In this document: one piece after another, positions 1 to 8,800 of the stretch
How positions within the stretch are numbered: the stretch's first letter is position 1
How the letters are laid out: each line of letters opens with the position of its first letter
DNA from: Planctomycetota bacterium
Lineage (GTDB): Bacteria > Planctomycetota > UBA1135 > GCA-002686595
Direction of reading: 5' to 3'
Assembly: GCA_023150475.1 (NCBI GenBank)
Contig: JAKLKU010000022.1
Span: 1-64,000 of the forward strand
Length of the DNA: 64,000 bases
The notes under the pieces: model-generated
Told to the model about the DNA's origin: nothing
The model's input: the letters and a program-made list of their open reading frames with translations, nothing else
The model's database searches: none
Made by a program: the position numbers and the translations under genes

Positions 1-177
1 CTCGGCCACTGCGCGATCTGGATCACGTACCGCAACTACGTGCGCGATCGAGTCAACCGGGAGCGCGGCGTCACGCCGGCGATGAAGCTCGGCCTCGAGA
101 CCGCGCCGTGGAGCGTCGAGAGGCTGCTGCGCTGGCGCGTTTTTCGGCCCGTTTCCAAGCCGGTTCTGGCGCAGTGA
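1..177 (+). CDS. C-terminal fragment of a transposase-like protein (5' end outside window)
   Basis: An open frame enters the window at base 1 and stops with TGA at 175-177, leaving 58 residues. The visible part has the order YRNYVRDRVN, then TPAMKLGL, then WSVERLL. This resembles the end of DDE-type transposases, where a Y-N-x-R segment is followed by TPA-x-AG and a W-S/T-hydrophobic-E-E-L tail. Family assignment is by pattern only. The catalytic region is not visible, so whether the element is intact cannot be judged. It stops 12 bases before the convergent end of the cytochrome gene. Confidence 0.4.
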   Translation, partial: LGHCAIWITYRNYVRDRVNRERGVTPAMKLGLETAPWSVERLLRWRVFRPVSKPVLAQ

Positions 178-189
178 TGCGGGGCAGTA

Positions 190-2022
190 TCATTTGCGTG
201 GATCGAAGCGCGCTGCCGCCGCGCTCCACGAACGGCTCGCGTCGATGTCGCCGAGCGCGCGGCAGAGCTCTGCGAGCGAACGTGCGACGTCGGCGCGCGG
301 ACGGATTGCCAGATACGCTTCGAGGTCCGCACGCGCTGCGGCGAGTTCGCCCAGCGCGGCCCGAGCGTTTGCGCGGTTCAGCAATCCGGATTCGGCGCGC
401 GGGTGCCGCGCGAGCAGTGCATCGAGGAGTTCCGTGCTTTCGCGGTGGCGGCCGAGCCGATTCAGGACGTCGGTGAGGTTGATCACGACCGCGGGTTCGT
501 CGGGGGCGATCGCGCGCGCCGCCAGGTAGCTCGTCCGGGCGTCTTCGAGGCGGCCGAGTCCGGCGAGCAGGTTGGCGCGGGTGAAGCGATACGGCAATGT
601 CGCTTCGTTGGACGCCGCGGTCGGTGAGTCGACGAGCTTCACCGCCGCCGATACCTGACCGATGCTCGCGAGCGCGATCATCTCGACGCCGCGATCGTCC
701 GCGAGCGGCGGCGTCGTGCCAGGCCAGTGCACGCGGGCGATCGGACCGCCGCCGGCTTGCGTCGCGCGGGTGCGCTTGTAGCTCGACGGAGGAGTCAGCT
801 CGCGCACGATGCGATGGTCGTGGATGCGCACGCCCCAAACGTCGAACACCGGCGTCTTGCGCATGTGGCAGTCGACGCAGTCGTTCGCGCCGCGGTCGTC
901 GAACGGCAGCGAGCACGCGGCGGAACGCCCAGGTGGCGGCGCACCGTCGGCGACGTGGCAGCGCGAGCACGCGGCGCGGACGCGTTGCCTCTCCACGGGA
1001 TCGTAGAGCGTGCGGTGCGGGTCGTGACACGACTCGCAGGTCATCGGCTTCGCGCTGCGGAACGATTCTTCGAAGCACTGCGACTCGAGCATGCGCTCGC
1101 CCGCGCTGACGAAGCCGATCTCGTCGGTGTCGCCCGCGCCGATGAAGACCGCGTTCGCTTCGAGCAAGTCGCAGCCGGGCGGCGGCAGGCCGACGAGCCC
1201 GGGCTCGAGTGTCACGCGTGCGTCGCCTTGCATGTGGCAACGCGTGCAGAGGGAAACGCGCTGCTCGACCGACAGTCGACTCGGCGCGAGCAGCGGATCC
1301 TCGCCCGGAGGCGTTTCGCCTTCGAGCTCCGCGTCGCGCCACGCGACGTGCTCGGGGCCGCCTGTATGGCAACCGGCACAGCCGATGCCGCGCGGCGTCC
1401 AGGGTTTCGTCGGCACCGCGCTCGGCGGGTACGTGCGTTCCGGAAGCCGTTCGGTGTGGCAGGCGAGGCAGTCGTCGGGGACCGGCGAAGTGAAGCGCAC
1501 GCCGGGTTTGTGCATGTGCTTCGGCGCGAGCTGCGCGTGGCGCTCGACGCCGTCGTGCGCGCTGATCAGCTCGAGCGGCGCGAACCACCATTGGCCCCCG
1601 AGTTCAGCGGCGAACGCCGTGTCGAAGATGCCGGCGCCGATCGCGAACTTCAGCGGCACTTCGAGGCGGGTCTCGGGTCGCAAGTTTCCGTCGCGATCGA
1701 ACCACTGCTCGACGATGCGAGCGCTCGCGCCGGAGCCTTCGAAGCGGTAGCGAAAGCCGGTCTTCGCGTCGGGCACGGGCTCGAGTCCGGACAGGTCGAT
1801 GCCGTCGAGCGAGCGGAGCGCGTTCGCCATGCCGGTCTTGGCGTAGCTCTCGACGATCTCGGCGTGGCAATCCGCGCAACGCGCTTCCGGATCCGCACCC
1901 GGCGCGGCGGCCGCAACCGGCGCCACCGGCACGGTCTCCTGCGCGCGCACCGACGGCGCGACGCCCGCGATCGTCGTCCACGACCACGCCAACCACGCGA
2001 AACTTCGCAGAGCGGCGGACAT
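190..2022 (-). CDS. secreted multihaem c-type cytochrome with C-terminal TPR region
   Basis: 610 aa. An N-terminal signal peptide ends near residue 27 (VRAQE). Seven CXXCH haem-binding motifs follow: CADCH (49-53), CLACH (about 184), CAGCH (about 214), CTRCH (about 258), CESCH (about 328), CSRCH (about 351) and CVDCH (about 381). The last roughly 170 residues are Ala/Leu/Arg-rich helical repeats of TPR type, with phrases such as LGRLEDARTSYLAARAIAP. The arrangement matches the cytochrome c554-like/TPR proteins common in Planctomycetota and Acidobacteriota, which are thought to act in periplasmic electron transfer. Substrate unknown. The gene is monocistronic as far as can be seen. Confidence 0.9.
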   Translation of the reverse strand: MSAALRSFAWLAWSWTTIAGVAPSVRAQETVPVAPVAAAAPGADPEARCADCHAEIVESYAKTGMANALRSLDGIDLSGLEPVPDAKTGFRYRFEGSGASARIVEQWFDRDGNLRPETRLEVPLKFAIGAGIFDTAFAAELGGQWWFAPLELISAHDGVERHAQLAPKHMHKPGVRFTSPVPDDCLACHTERLPERTYPPSAVPTKPWTPRGIGCAGCHTGGPEHVAWRDAELEGETPPGEDPLLAPSRLSVEQRVSLCTRCHMQGDARVTLEPGLVGLPPPGCDLLEANAVFIGAGDTDEIGFVSAGERMLESQCFEESFRSAKPMTCESCHDPHRTLYDPVERQRVRAACSRCHVADGAPPPGRSAACSLPFDDRGANDCVDCHMRKTPVFDVWGVRIHDHRIVRELTPPSSYKRTRATQAGGGPIARVHWPGTTPPLADDRGVEMIALASIGQVSAAVKLVDSPTAASNEATLPYRFTRANLLAGLGRLEDARTSYLAARAIAPDEPAVVINLTDVLNRLGRHRESTELLDALLARHPRAESGLLNRANARAALGELAAARADLEAYLAIRPRADVARSLAELCRALGDIDASRSWSAAAARFDPRK

Positions 2023-2161
2023 GCCGTCAGTCTAGTCGGGAGCGCGGGCGGCGTTGAGCGAGCGCGACCCTGCTCTGCCCCAACGTGCGCCCGCCTCGAT
2101 AGCGTTCGATTCGTTCGGCGCCCCGGGCGCAGGCGCGGGTCGTCGAGCCCGTCATGCCGCT

Positions 2162-2497
2162 CGTGACGGCGGCCACGCCGCGAGCAGTGAGTCCGCCCGC
2201 GACGCTGGCGGCGAGCCGAGCGGCGACACTCGCGGAGACCAAGGCTGTGAAACGGGCGGCGACACGGACCGCGACGCAGACCACGACACGGGCGGCGACA
2301 CGGACCGCGACGCAGACCGCGACACGGGCTGCGATACAGGCCGCGGCGCAGGCCGCGGTAGACGCAGCGATAGAGGCAGCGTTACGCGCCGCGGCACAGG
2401 CAGCGCCATTGGCCGTGAAACGGGCGGTGAGGCCGGCCGCGAGGCGGGCCGCGACGCAGGCCGCGAAACAGGCCGCGACACAGGCCGCGCGCCGGGG
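2162..2497. repeat. 12-bp degenerate tandem repeat (minisatellite), about 28 units
   Basis: Successive 12-base units follow the consensus CGCGACACGGGC, with G at unit positions 2, 4 and 10 and C at position 12 almost invariant. The best-conserved block is 2258-2485. Because the unit length is a multiple of three and stops are absent, several frames stay open across it on both strands, giving Ala/Thr/Arg-rich, Asp/Arg/Gly-rich or Ala/Cys/Val-rich translations. None has a clear ribosome-binding site or codon-position signal. The whole stretch 2023-2714 therefore holds this array and no gene I would defend. Just before the next start codon, the word CCCGAATTCCCC occurs twice in near-identical form. 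Confidence 0.85.
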
Positions 2498-2714
2498 CGC
2501 CAAGCTCGGACGACAGCTGGTCAACGGCGCAGGCGGCTTCCCCGGTCCGCGGCGCGAGCTGGCCGCCGCGCGACTTGGAGTGAGCGCGAAGTCCTTTCCG
2601 AGACCGCGCGAGATCGCGAGCGACGGACCCGTGCTCCGCGCACTTGTCATCAAGAGCCGTTCGAACCGCCATCGATAGCTGCCCCGAATTCCCCAGCCGT
2701 CCCGAATTCCCCCC

Positions 2715-2936
2715 ATGGCAACCCATCAAATCGACTGCAGGGATCAACTCTGCCCGATGCCGATCGTGCAGCTCTCGCTCGCGATCAAGCAGCTCTCGAG
2801 TGGCGACCTGCTGAAGGTGAGCGCGACCGACCCGGCGTTCAAACCCGATCTCGACGCTTGGGCCGAACTGACGGGCCACACCGTCGTCGAGTTCCACGAT
2901 GGATCCGTCAAGGAAGCCGTCGTTCGCGTGACATGA
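2715..2936 (+). CDS. tusA: TusA-like sulfur carrier protein
   Basis: 73 aa, the usual size for the TusA/SirA family. The N-terminal motif CRDQLCPMPIVQL carries the conserved Cys-Pro-x-Pro; that cysteine would carry persulfide sulfur. The following helix and strand pattern (hydrophobic, then DLLKVSATDP) fits the two-layer fold. Its TGA overlaps the ATG of the next gene in an ATGA junction, and a second DsrE-like gene follows, so the three probably work together in sulfur trafficking. No good Shine-Dalgarno sequence precedes the ATG; the upstream bases are C-rich. Confidence 0.9.
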   Translation: MATHQIDCRDQLCPMPIVQLSLAIKQLSSGDLLKVSATDPAFKPDLDAWAELTGHTVVEFHDGSVKEAVVRVT

Positions 2937-3514
2937 ACGCGCAGTGGGATGCGTCGGCCGTCGGGCGTTCGTCCGGCGCGAGCGGGAACTCGCCCGGCGC
3001 GACGATGGAGCTGACGAGCGAGGAACGTGTGCTCGCCCGCGCCCGGCGGCACGGTCGACTCGTGTTGATCGTGTTCAGTGGCGACTTCGACAAGTGGATG
3101 GCGGCGTTCTCGCTCGCCACGACGGCCGCTTCGATGGGCATCGAAGTGCGGATGTTCTTCACGTTCTGGGGCATCCTCGGGCTGCGGAAGAAGCGGCGCT
3201 TCGCTCGCAAGGCGTGGCTCGACAAGTTGCTCGCGGTCATGCTGCCGAGTGGACTCGGGGGCAGCGTGTCGCGCATGAACTTCTGCGGCCTGGGCGCGCC
3301 GTTCTTCCAGTTCGTGATGCGCCGCAAGGGCGTCACCGGGCTCGCGGAACTCGTCGCGCTCGCGCAGCGCCTCGGCGTGAAGCTCACGGTCTGCCAACTC
3401 TCGATGGTGACGATGGGCGTCGAAGCCGACGAGTTGATCGAAGGCGTCGAGTTCGCCGGCGCGAGCCGCGCGGTCGCGGACCTCCAAGTCGATGCATCGA
3501 CGCTCTTCATCTGA
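2933..3514 (+). CDS. DsrE/DsrF-like sulfur-transfer protein (DsrE3A type)
   Basis: 193 aa. The start is taken at the ATG that overlaps the tusA stop by 4 bases; the same frame is open far upstream but overlaps tusA and the minisatellite. After a 30-residue leader the sequence runs LVLIVFSGDFDKWMAAFSLA and later FFTFWG, MNFCGLG and TVCQLSMVTMGV. The Cys in the TVCQLSM segment sits where DsrE2/DsrE3 proteins keep their sulfur-carrying cysteine. Proteins of this type are known to pair with TusA in cytoplasmic sulfur relay. The long leader and the exact subfamily are uncertain. Confidence 0.85.
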   Translation: MNAQWDASAVGRSSGASGNSPGATMELTSEERVLARARRHGRLVLIVFSGDFDKWMAAFSLATTAASMGIEVRMFFTFWGILGLRKKRRFARKAWLDKLLAVMLPSGLGGSVSRMNFCGLGAPFFQFVMRRKGVTGLAELVALAQRLGVKLTVCQLSMVTMGVEADELIEGVEFAGASRAVADLQVDASTLFI

Positions 3515-3535
3515 TCGAACGAAGGACCCCTCGCG

Positions 3536-3916
3536 ATGACCACGACTCGCAACGCGCTCCAATTCGTCGTCACGTGCGGACCGGACGACCCGGACCGCGC
3601 GAAGTTCGCGCTGAACGCGGCGCTCGTCGCGGCGGTTTCGGGGCTCGACATCACGGTCTATCTCGCGTTGCGTGCGGCGCACTGGGCGTGCGCGGCGCAC
3701 ACCCCCGACCCGATCCAAGGCGAAGTGCGCGCACTGCTCGAGCGACTGCGCGAGTACGGCGCCGCGATCGAGTGCTGCTCCACGTGCATGGAAGCGCACT
3801 GTGCTTCGGCGAGCGACGAGCACGGCGTGGCCCGCCTCGGCGAAGGCGTGCAACCGGCCGGATTGATCGGCCTGGCTCGGCGAGCGAGCTCCGGCGCGCA
3901 AACCATCACGTTCTGA
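3536..3916 (+). CDS. small DsrE-family-like protein
   Basis: 126 aa, beginning 21 bases after the previous gene with GAAGGA upstream. The N-terminal strand QFVVTCGPDDPDRAKFAL and the helix-rich continuation resemble the DsrE fold. A cysteine cluster, IECCSTCMEAHC, lies near residues 80-91 where DsrE proteins often have their active cysteine. It is probably the third partner of the TusA/DsrE set. Only 5 bases separate its stop from the hybrid kinase start, so the sulfur genes and the kinase appear to be co-transcribed. Confidence 0.75.
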   Translation: MTTTRNALQFVVTCGPDDPDRAKFALNAALVAAVSGLDITVYLALRAAHWACAAHTPDPIQGEVRALLERLREYGAAIECCSTCMEAHCASASDEHGVARLGEGVQPAGLIGLARRASSGAQTITF

Positions 3917-3921
3917 GCGGC

Positions 3922-5652
3922 ATGCAACGCGACGGCGACAGCACCGAGCGAGACGCGGAGATCGAACGCCTGAAGGCGGAGATCGAGACGTTGAGGCTCG
4001 AGCGGCGCAGCGTCGCGGATGCCAATGCCCGGGCCGCGATGAAGCTCGTGGAACTCGTCGAACAGCGCCGCACCGAATCCGAGGAACGCGAGCGCCGTCT
4101 GCGGAGCGCGCTCGAAGAAGCGGAGACGGCTTCGCGGCAGAAGGACCTGTTCCTGGCGAAGGTCAGCCACGAGCTGCGCACGCCGCTCAATGGCGTGATC
4201 GGCATGACCACGCTCCTGCTCGACGGCGAATTGTCGGCGGTGCAGCGCGAGTGCGCGGAATCCGCGTTGATCTCGGCGCGCAACCTGTTGGAGCTGATCC
4301 AAGACATCCTCGATCTCTCGAAGCTCACCGCTGCGCAGCTCGAGCTCGACGACCAAGAGTTCGACGTCTGGCGCGTCGTCGAAGAAGTCGTGCGGAGCAG
4401 CGGGCCGAGGGCTCACGCCCGAGGGCTCGAAATCGGCGTGACGATCGATCCCGACGTGCCGAGGACGATCCGCGGCGATTCCGTGCGCTTGCGTCAGGTC
4501 ATCTCGAACCTCTGTGCCAACGCGATCAAGTTCACGAACGACGGCGAAGTCTGGGTGCACGTGCGGCCGTTGGTCGCCGCCGATTCGCGGCTCTGGCTGC
4601 GCGTCGACGTCGTCGACACCGGCTGTGGCATTCCGCAAGCGTCGTTCCCGAAGCTCTTCCGCGCCTTCTCGCAAGTCGACGACTCGATGCAGCGCCGACA
4701 CGACGGCACGGGGCTCGGTCTCGCGATCAGCCAGGGCATCGTGGCACTGATGGGCGGGCGCTTCGACATCGACAGCGAAGTCGGCGTCGGCAGCCGTTTC
4801 AGCTTCGAGTGGCCCGTCGAAGGCGCCGAACCGGTGCTCGACCCGACGCCGCGCGGCGAGAAGATCGCGCTCGTCGTCGCGGCGAGTTCGATGACCGAGC
4901 GCACGCTCGATCCGCATCTCGAGCGCGTCGGTGCACGCATCGTGCACTTGGCCGATCTCGACGCGCTCGAGCGGCTGCTCGGCGCGTCCTCGCGAGCGCC
5001 GGATTGGGTGCTCGTCGAGCTCGGACGGTCTTTCGTTCGAGACGCCGCGTTCGCCGAGCGGTGCGCGCGGATCGCGGCGCGCACGAAGCTCGCGATCCTG
5101 GCACCGATCGAAGCGGAGGCGTCGAACGGGCCGACGCGCTGGACGGTGTTCACGTTGCCGCTGTGCCCGAGTCGTGTCCGCGCGTGGTTGCACGGAGAGG
5201 CGCCTCCCGTGGGCGAGGCCAACGCGATTTCCGGCGCGCGCGCCGCGCTCGCCGAGCGCTTGCGCGACGGAGTGCGCGTGTTGCTCGTCGAGGACAACCC
5301 GGTCAACCAACGCGTCGCGAAGGGCATGCTCCAAAGGCTCGGCTGCCGCATCGACGTCGCCGACAACGGCGAAGAGGCCGTCCAGCTCTTCCACCGCGAG
5401 CGTTACTCCGTCGTGCTGATGGACTGCCAGATGCCGGTGCTCGACGGACTCGCGGCCGCACGGCGCATTCGTGCGATCGAGGAGCGGCGTGCCTCGCCGC
5501 GCGTGCCGATCGTCGCGTTGACGGCGCAAGCGATGGCTGGCGACCGCGAACGGTGCCTCGAGGCCGGGATGGACGACTACCTCGCCAAACCGTTCGATCC
5601 GTTGGAGCTCGCGCGCATCCTCCGACGTTGGGCACCGGCCGACGCGGCGTGA
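3922..5652 (+). CDS. hybrid sensor histidine kinase with receiver domain
   Basis: 576 aa from ATG 3922; the frame is open upstream, but that part overlaps the DsrE genes. Residues 1-75 are an acidic/basic coiled coil with no membrane segment or PAS domain. The H-box KVSHELRTPLNGVIG puts the phospho-accepting His at residue 83. SNLCANAIKFT is the N-box, DTGCGIP the G1 box and GTGLGLAI the G2 box. After a degenerate middle receiver-like stretch, a true receiver starts at VLLVEDNPVNQ, with Asp501 in LMDCQMP, then ALTAQA and LAKPF. This is a soluble BarA/LuxQ-like architecture without an Hpt domain. The input signal is unknown; its position suggests a link to sulfur metabolism, which is inference. 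Confidence 0.95.
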   Translation: MQRDGDSTERDAEIERLKAEIETLRLERRSVADANARAAMKLVELVEQRRTESEERERRLRSALEEAETASRQKDLFLAKVSHELRTPLNGVIGMTTLLLDGELSAVQRECAESALISARNLLELIQDILDLSKLTAAQLELDDQEFDVWRVVEEVVRSSGPRAHARGLEIGVTIDPDVPRTIRGDSVRLRQVISNLCANAIKFTNDGEVWVHVRPLVAADSRLWLRVDVVDTGCGIPQASFPKLFRAFSQVDDSMQRRHDGTGLGLAISQGIVALMGGRFDIDSEVGVGSRFSFEWPVEGAEPVLDPTPRGEKIALVVAASSMTERTLDPHLERVGARIVHLADLDALERLLGASSRAPDWVLVELGRSFVRDAAFAERCARIAARTKLAILAPIEAEASNGPTRWTVFTLPLCPSRVRAWLHGEAPPVGEANAISGARAALAERLRDGVRVLLVEDNPVNQRVAKGMLQRLGCRIDVADNGEEAVQLFHRERYSVVLMDCQMPVLDGLAAARRIRAIEERRASPRVPIVALTAQAMAGDRERCLEAGMDDYLAKPFDPLELARILRRWAPADAA

Positions 5653-5765
5653 CGCGGGTCGCGCGTGCGCGAGCTCGCGCCGCGTTCGGCGCGTCCGATC
5701 GTGCGTGCCGCGCGCTGGCCGGCCGACCGCTCCGGCGGCAGACTGTCGCGCCCTCCTCGTCTCCC

Positions 5766-6317
5766 ATGGCACTCGGCGCGACGCTCCACCGTTTCGAAAT
5801 CTCGCTCGCCGACTCGGACCGCGGCGTCTACGAGTCGTTCGAGCTGCGCGTCGCGCGACACCCGTCGGAGTCGGCGTCGTTCCTGATCGTCCGCGTGCTC
5901 GCGTACTGCTTGGAGTACGCGGAAGGCATCGGCTTCTCGAAAGGTGGCGTCAGCGACGTCGACGAGCCTGCGCTGTCGATCAGCGACTTGACCGGCCGCC
6001 GGCTCGCGTGGATCGAAGTCGGCGCGCCTTCGGCGGAACGCCTGCATCGCGCCGCGAAGTCGACCGAGCGCGTCGTGCTCTACACCGATCGCAGGCTCGA
6101 CATGCTGCGGCCCGCGTGGCTCGGCGAGCGCATCCATCGAGCCGAAGCGATCCGCGTGATCGCCTTCCCTCGCGAGTTCCTGCGCGGGCTCGAGACGAAC
6201 CTCGATCGCAACGTGAAGTGGGACGTCGCTCGAAGCGACGGCCACCTCTTCGTCACGGTCGGCTCGCAAGCGTTCGACGCCGAAATCGAGCCGGCGCCGC
6301 TCCTCGAAGAGCCATAG
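5766..6317 (+). CDS. yaeQ: YaeQ family protein
   Basis: 183 aa, the normal length of YaeQ proteins. Characteristic segments are RFEISLADSDRGVYE near the N-terminus, then VRVLAYCLEYAEGIGFSKG, and PALSISDLTGRRLAWIEVG in the middle. The family adopts a PD-(D/E)XK nuclease-like fold; its cellular role is poorly defined. The gene lies 113 bases after the kinase and may have its own promoter. The start is the only ATG that gives the canonical N-terminus. Confidence 0.9.
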   Translation: MALGATLHRFEISLADSDRGVYESFELRVARHPSESASFLIVRVLAYCLEYAEGIGFSKGGVSDVDEPALSISDLTGRRLAWIEVGAPSAERLHRAAKSTERVVLYTDRRLDMLRPAWLGERIHRAEAIRVIAFPREFLRGLETNLDRNVKWDVARSDGHLFVTVGSQAFDAEIEPAPLLEEP

Positions 6318-6374
6318 CTCGTTCGAAGAACGGCGCCGTGCGTGGATTGCGGCGCTGAGGACCGGCGACCGGCT

Positions 6375-8474
6375 TCAGCGAGACAGGAGCACGCGATCGC
6401 CACTCCCGAGCTCGACGCAGAGCAGGCCGTTCATCGGCCAGTTGCAGCGGGCGACCGCGACGTTGCGCGCCGAGTCGACGGAGACGCCGGTCGGTCGCAG
6501 GAGCGCCGGACCTGCGCCGACGTCGCGCGCGAACTGTCCGAGCGCGTCGACGACCTTGGTGTAGGCCGTCTTGCTCAGGATGCGGCGTTCGAGCGTCGTG
6601 AGGTCGATCTCGACCAGCGCCGACCAGTTGGGGTCGGCCACGACCAGTCGCGCGTGCGCGAGATCGTGCTCCACCGCCAGCGGACGGATGAGGACGGGTC
6701 CGGAACCAACCGTCTTCGACGCGATCACGGTGCGAACTCCGGTGGGCACGTCGATCGCGAACACCTGCGGAGCGGGAGCTTCCTCGGTCGCGTACAGCGT
6801 GTCGTGCCCGGGGTCGTACGCGAGCTTCCCGACGGAGTGGAGCGCCGGGCCGGAGCCGATGCTCGCCGAAGTCACGACCGACCAACTTTGGTGGCGTTCG
6901 TCGAAGGCTCTCACGCTGTCGTACGTCGCGACGAACGTGCGCCGGTTCTGCGAGTCGTACGCCAGATCGCGCGTGGGTGTCGAGTAGGGCGTGGAGAAGT
7001 CCGTGCACGCGCCCGTCGCCGTGTCGAGACTCGCGAGCACGGACGTACCGAAGCTCGGGATGCGGTGCACGATGACGCGTCCAGCACGCCGGTCGTACGC
7101 GAGTCCGGTTCCATAGCCGACGTGCGCCACGGCGTCGTCGATCGGCACGTCGACGCGGTCGCCGTCCGACGGATCGATCGTGAACAACTGCCAACGCACC
7201 TGCGGCATGCCGAACGCGAGCCAGTGCCCGTGCGCTTCGTCGTACGCGAGCTGGGGTGTGCCGAGGCGCAACGCGAGCCCGCTTCCGCGGCGATTCGCGG
7301 TGAGCGCCTGTTGGACGCCGGTGGCAGGATCGATCCGCTCGAGCGAGTCGAACTCCAACGTCCACGGCGACTTCGTGACCGGGTCGAACCACAGGCGCTG
7401 GCCTGCGCGCGACGTGTCGTACGCGCCACCCGCCCAGCCGGCGCCGGAGGCCGCGAGCGTGGTGCGATCGCCGGTCGCGAGATCGATCGCGAGCACTTCG
7501 CGTAGCGCGGTGTCGATCGTCAGCACGCGCTGCGCCGAAGCGTCGAACACGAGACCGGACGTCGCGCCGAGCTCCGGGCCCGAGCCGAGGCCCGGTCCGG
7601 CGAGCACCGTGCGGAAGCCTGTCGATTCGTCGATCGCGAGCAACTGATGGTCACTGCCGTCGAGCGTGAAGAGGCGTTTGCCGCTCGCGTCGTACGCGAG
7701 GCCGCGGAACTCCTTGAAGCCTGCGCCGCCGCCGACACCGACGCCGCTCAGCTTCACGCGGTCCCCGGAGTTCGGATCGACGGTGAAGACTGCGTTGGGA
7801 GTCGTGACGAAGAGCCGGCCGAGTGCCGGCACGTAGCAGACCGCTTGCGGCAGCGCGATGCTCGGTCCTGCGCCGACGCCGTTTCCGGTGACCAACGCGC
7901 GCGCGCCGGTCGCGAGATCGACGCGGAAGAGCTCGTTGGGTTCGTCGGCGACGAACACGCTCTGTCCCGGTACGGCCATCGCGATGCCGTGAGGCTGAGT
8001 GAGTTGCGGACCGGAGCCCGTCACTTGGGACGAGATCACTCGCCGCGCGCCGGACTGCGGATCGATCTCGAAGATGCCGCGCAGCTCGAAGTCGACTGCG
8101 TAGACGAGCCCAGTCAACGGATCTCGCGTGAACGAGCGCGCGGCGAGCAAGAATGGATCGTCGCGTTCGAGCACGACGCTCGCTGCGTCGAGGTTGAGCG
8201 TGCCCACGAGGTCCGCGCTCGCGACGGAGAGCGTCTGGCTGCCGAGCGAGAGCGGCACTTCGGCGCTCCAGTGAGCGAAGCCGTCGAGCGACGTCGCGTA
8301 GACACCATTGACTCGCACCCACGCGATGCCGTCGGGATCGCTCGCGCTGCCGGTGACGTGAATCGTCGCCGAATCGGTGAGCGTATCGGGCGGCGGGAAG
8401 TGCAGGTCCACTCGGGGAGCCTCACCGGCCGCGAGCGAGAGAGACGAACCGAATAGGAGCGTGTGCAACAACAT
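6375..8474 (-). CDS. secreted beta-propeller (NHL/YVTN-like) repeat protein
   Basis: 699 aa from ATG 8474, chosen because GGAG lies 7 bases upstream and it begins directly with a signal peptide (MLLHTLLFGSSLSLAAG); an upstream in-frame ATG adds Arg-rich residues. An Ig-like segment, with phrases such as HVTGSASDPDGIAWVRVNG, is followed by about ten blade-like repeats of roughly 45 residues. Each has the pattern AxDxxTGxRTxLAxxGxGSGPxL, giving a recurring GSGP motif. This pattern is typical of planctomycete and delta-proteobacterial exported propellers. No catalytic motif is visible; function unknown. Confidence 0.85.
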   Translation of the reverse strand: MLLHTLLFGSSLSLAAGEAPRVDLHFPPPDTLTDSATIHVTGSASDPDGIAWVRVNGVYATSLDGFAHWSAEVPLSLGSQTLSVASADLVGTLNLDAASVVLERDDPFLLAARSFTRDPLTGLVYAVDFELRGIFEIDPQSGARRVISSQVTGSGPQLTQPHGIAMAVPGQSVFVADEPNELFRVDLATGARALVTGNGVGAGPSIALPQAVCYVPALGRLFVTTPNAVFTVDPNSGDRVKLSGVGVGGGAGFKEFRGLAYDASGKRLFTLDGSDHQLLAIDESTGFRTVLAGPGLGSGPELGATSGLVFDASAQRVLTIDTALREVLAIDLATGDRTTLAASGAGWAGGAYDTSRAGQRLWFDPVTKSPWTLEFDSLERIDPATGVQQALTANRRGSGLALRLGTPQLAYDEAHGHWLAFGMPQVRWQLFTIDPSDGDRVDVPIDDAVAHVGYGTGLAYDRRAGRVIVHRIPSFGTSVLASLDTATGACTDFSTPYSTPTRDLAYDSQNRRTFVATYDSVRAFDERHQSWSVVTSASIGSGPALHSVGKLAYDPGHDTLYATEEAPAPQVFAIDVPTGVRTVIASKTVGSGPVLIRPLAVEHDLAHARLVVADPNWSALVEIDLTTLERRILSKTAYTKVVDALGQFARDVGAGPALLRPTGVSVDSARNVAVARCNWPMNGLLCVELGSGDRVLLSR

Positions 8475-8800
8475 CGTGAGTCTCCGAAGCGTCCAACACA
8501 TCGATGCGTGACGCCGACGCGAGAAAAGGTGTCGGCGCGGGGATGCGCCCGCACGAATCGCGGACGCGGCCACACTACTCCCGACTCTCTCTCAGTTGAC
8601 GAGCGGAGATTCGATTGCGTCCCGCTCGTCGTACGCGTGATTCGCATGCGCACGAATCGACTCGCTCCGAGTTCGAACACGCTCGTTCCACGGCCATCGG
8701 GGGCAGCGCTACCCGCGACATCCGCACACGTTTCGGGCGGCCCGTGCGAGCGCGCACACGCGCCGCGCTCCGCCGTTCGCACCGTCCCCGCTGCCGCGAA
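8475..8800. other. gap without a recognised gene
   Basis: 326 bases between two minus-strand genes. Nothing beyond the ribosome-binding site of the downstream propeller gene could be recognised; short open frames here are Arg/Ser-rich and lack ribosome-binding sites. It presumably holds the propeller gene promoter. Confidence 0.5.

Noticed and set aside
2162..2497. Minisatellite considered as a CRISPR array
   Set aside because: Units are 12 bases, contiguous and degenerate, with no spacers.
2154..2678. Ala/Thr/Arg-rich 174-codon frame across the minisatellite, histone-H1-like in look
   Set aside because: No ribosome-binding site, and the opposite strand and another frame are equally open because of the 12-bp period; coding cannot be supported.
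2944..3921. Upstream extension of the hybrid kinase frame
   Set aside because: It overlaps two convincing DsrE-like genes and its translation is Arg-rich; ATG 3922 gives a natural coiled-coil N-terminus.
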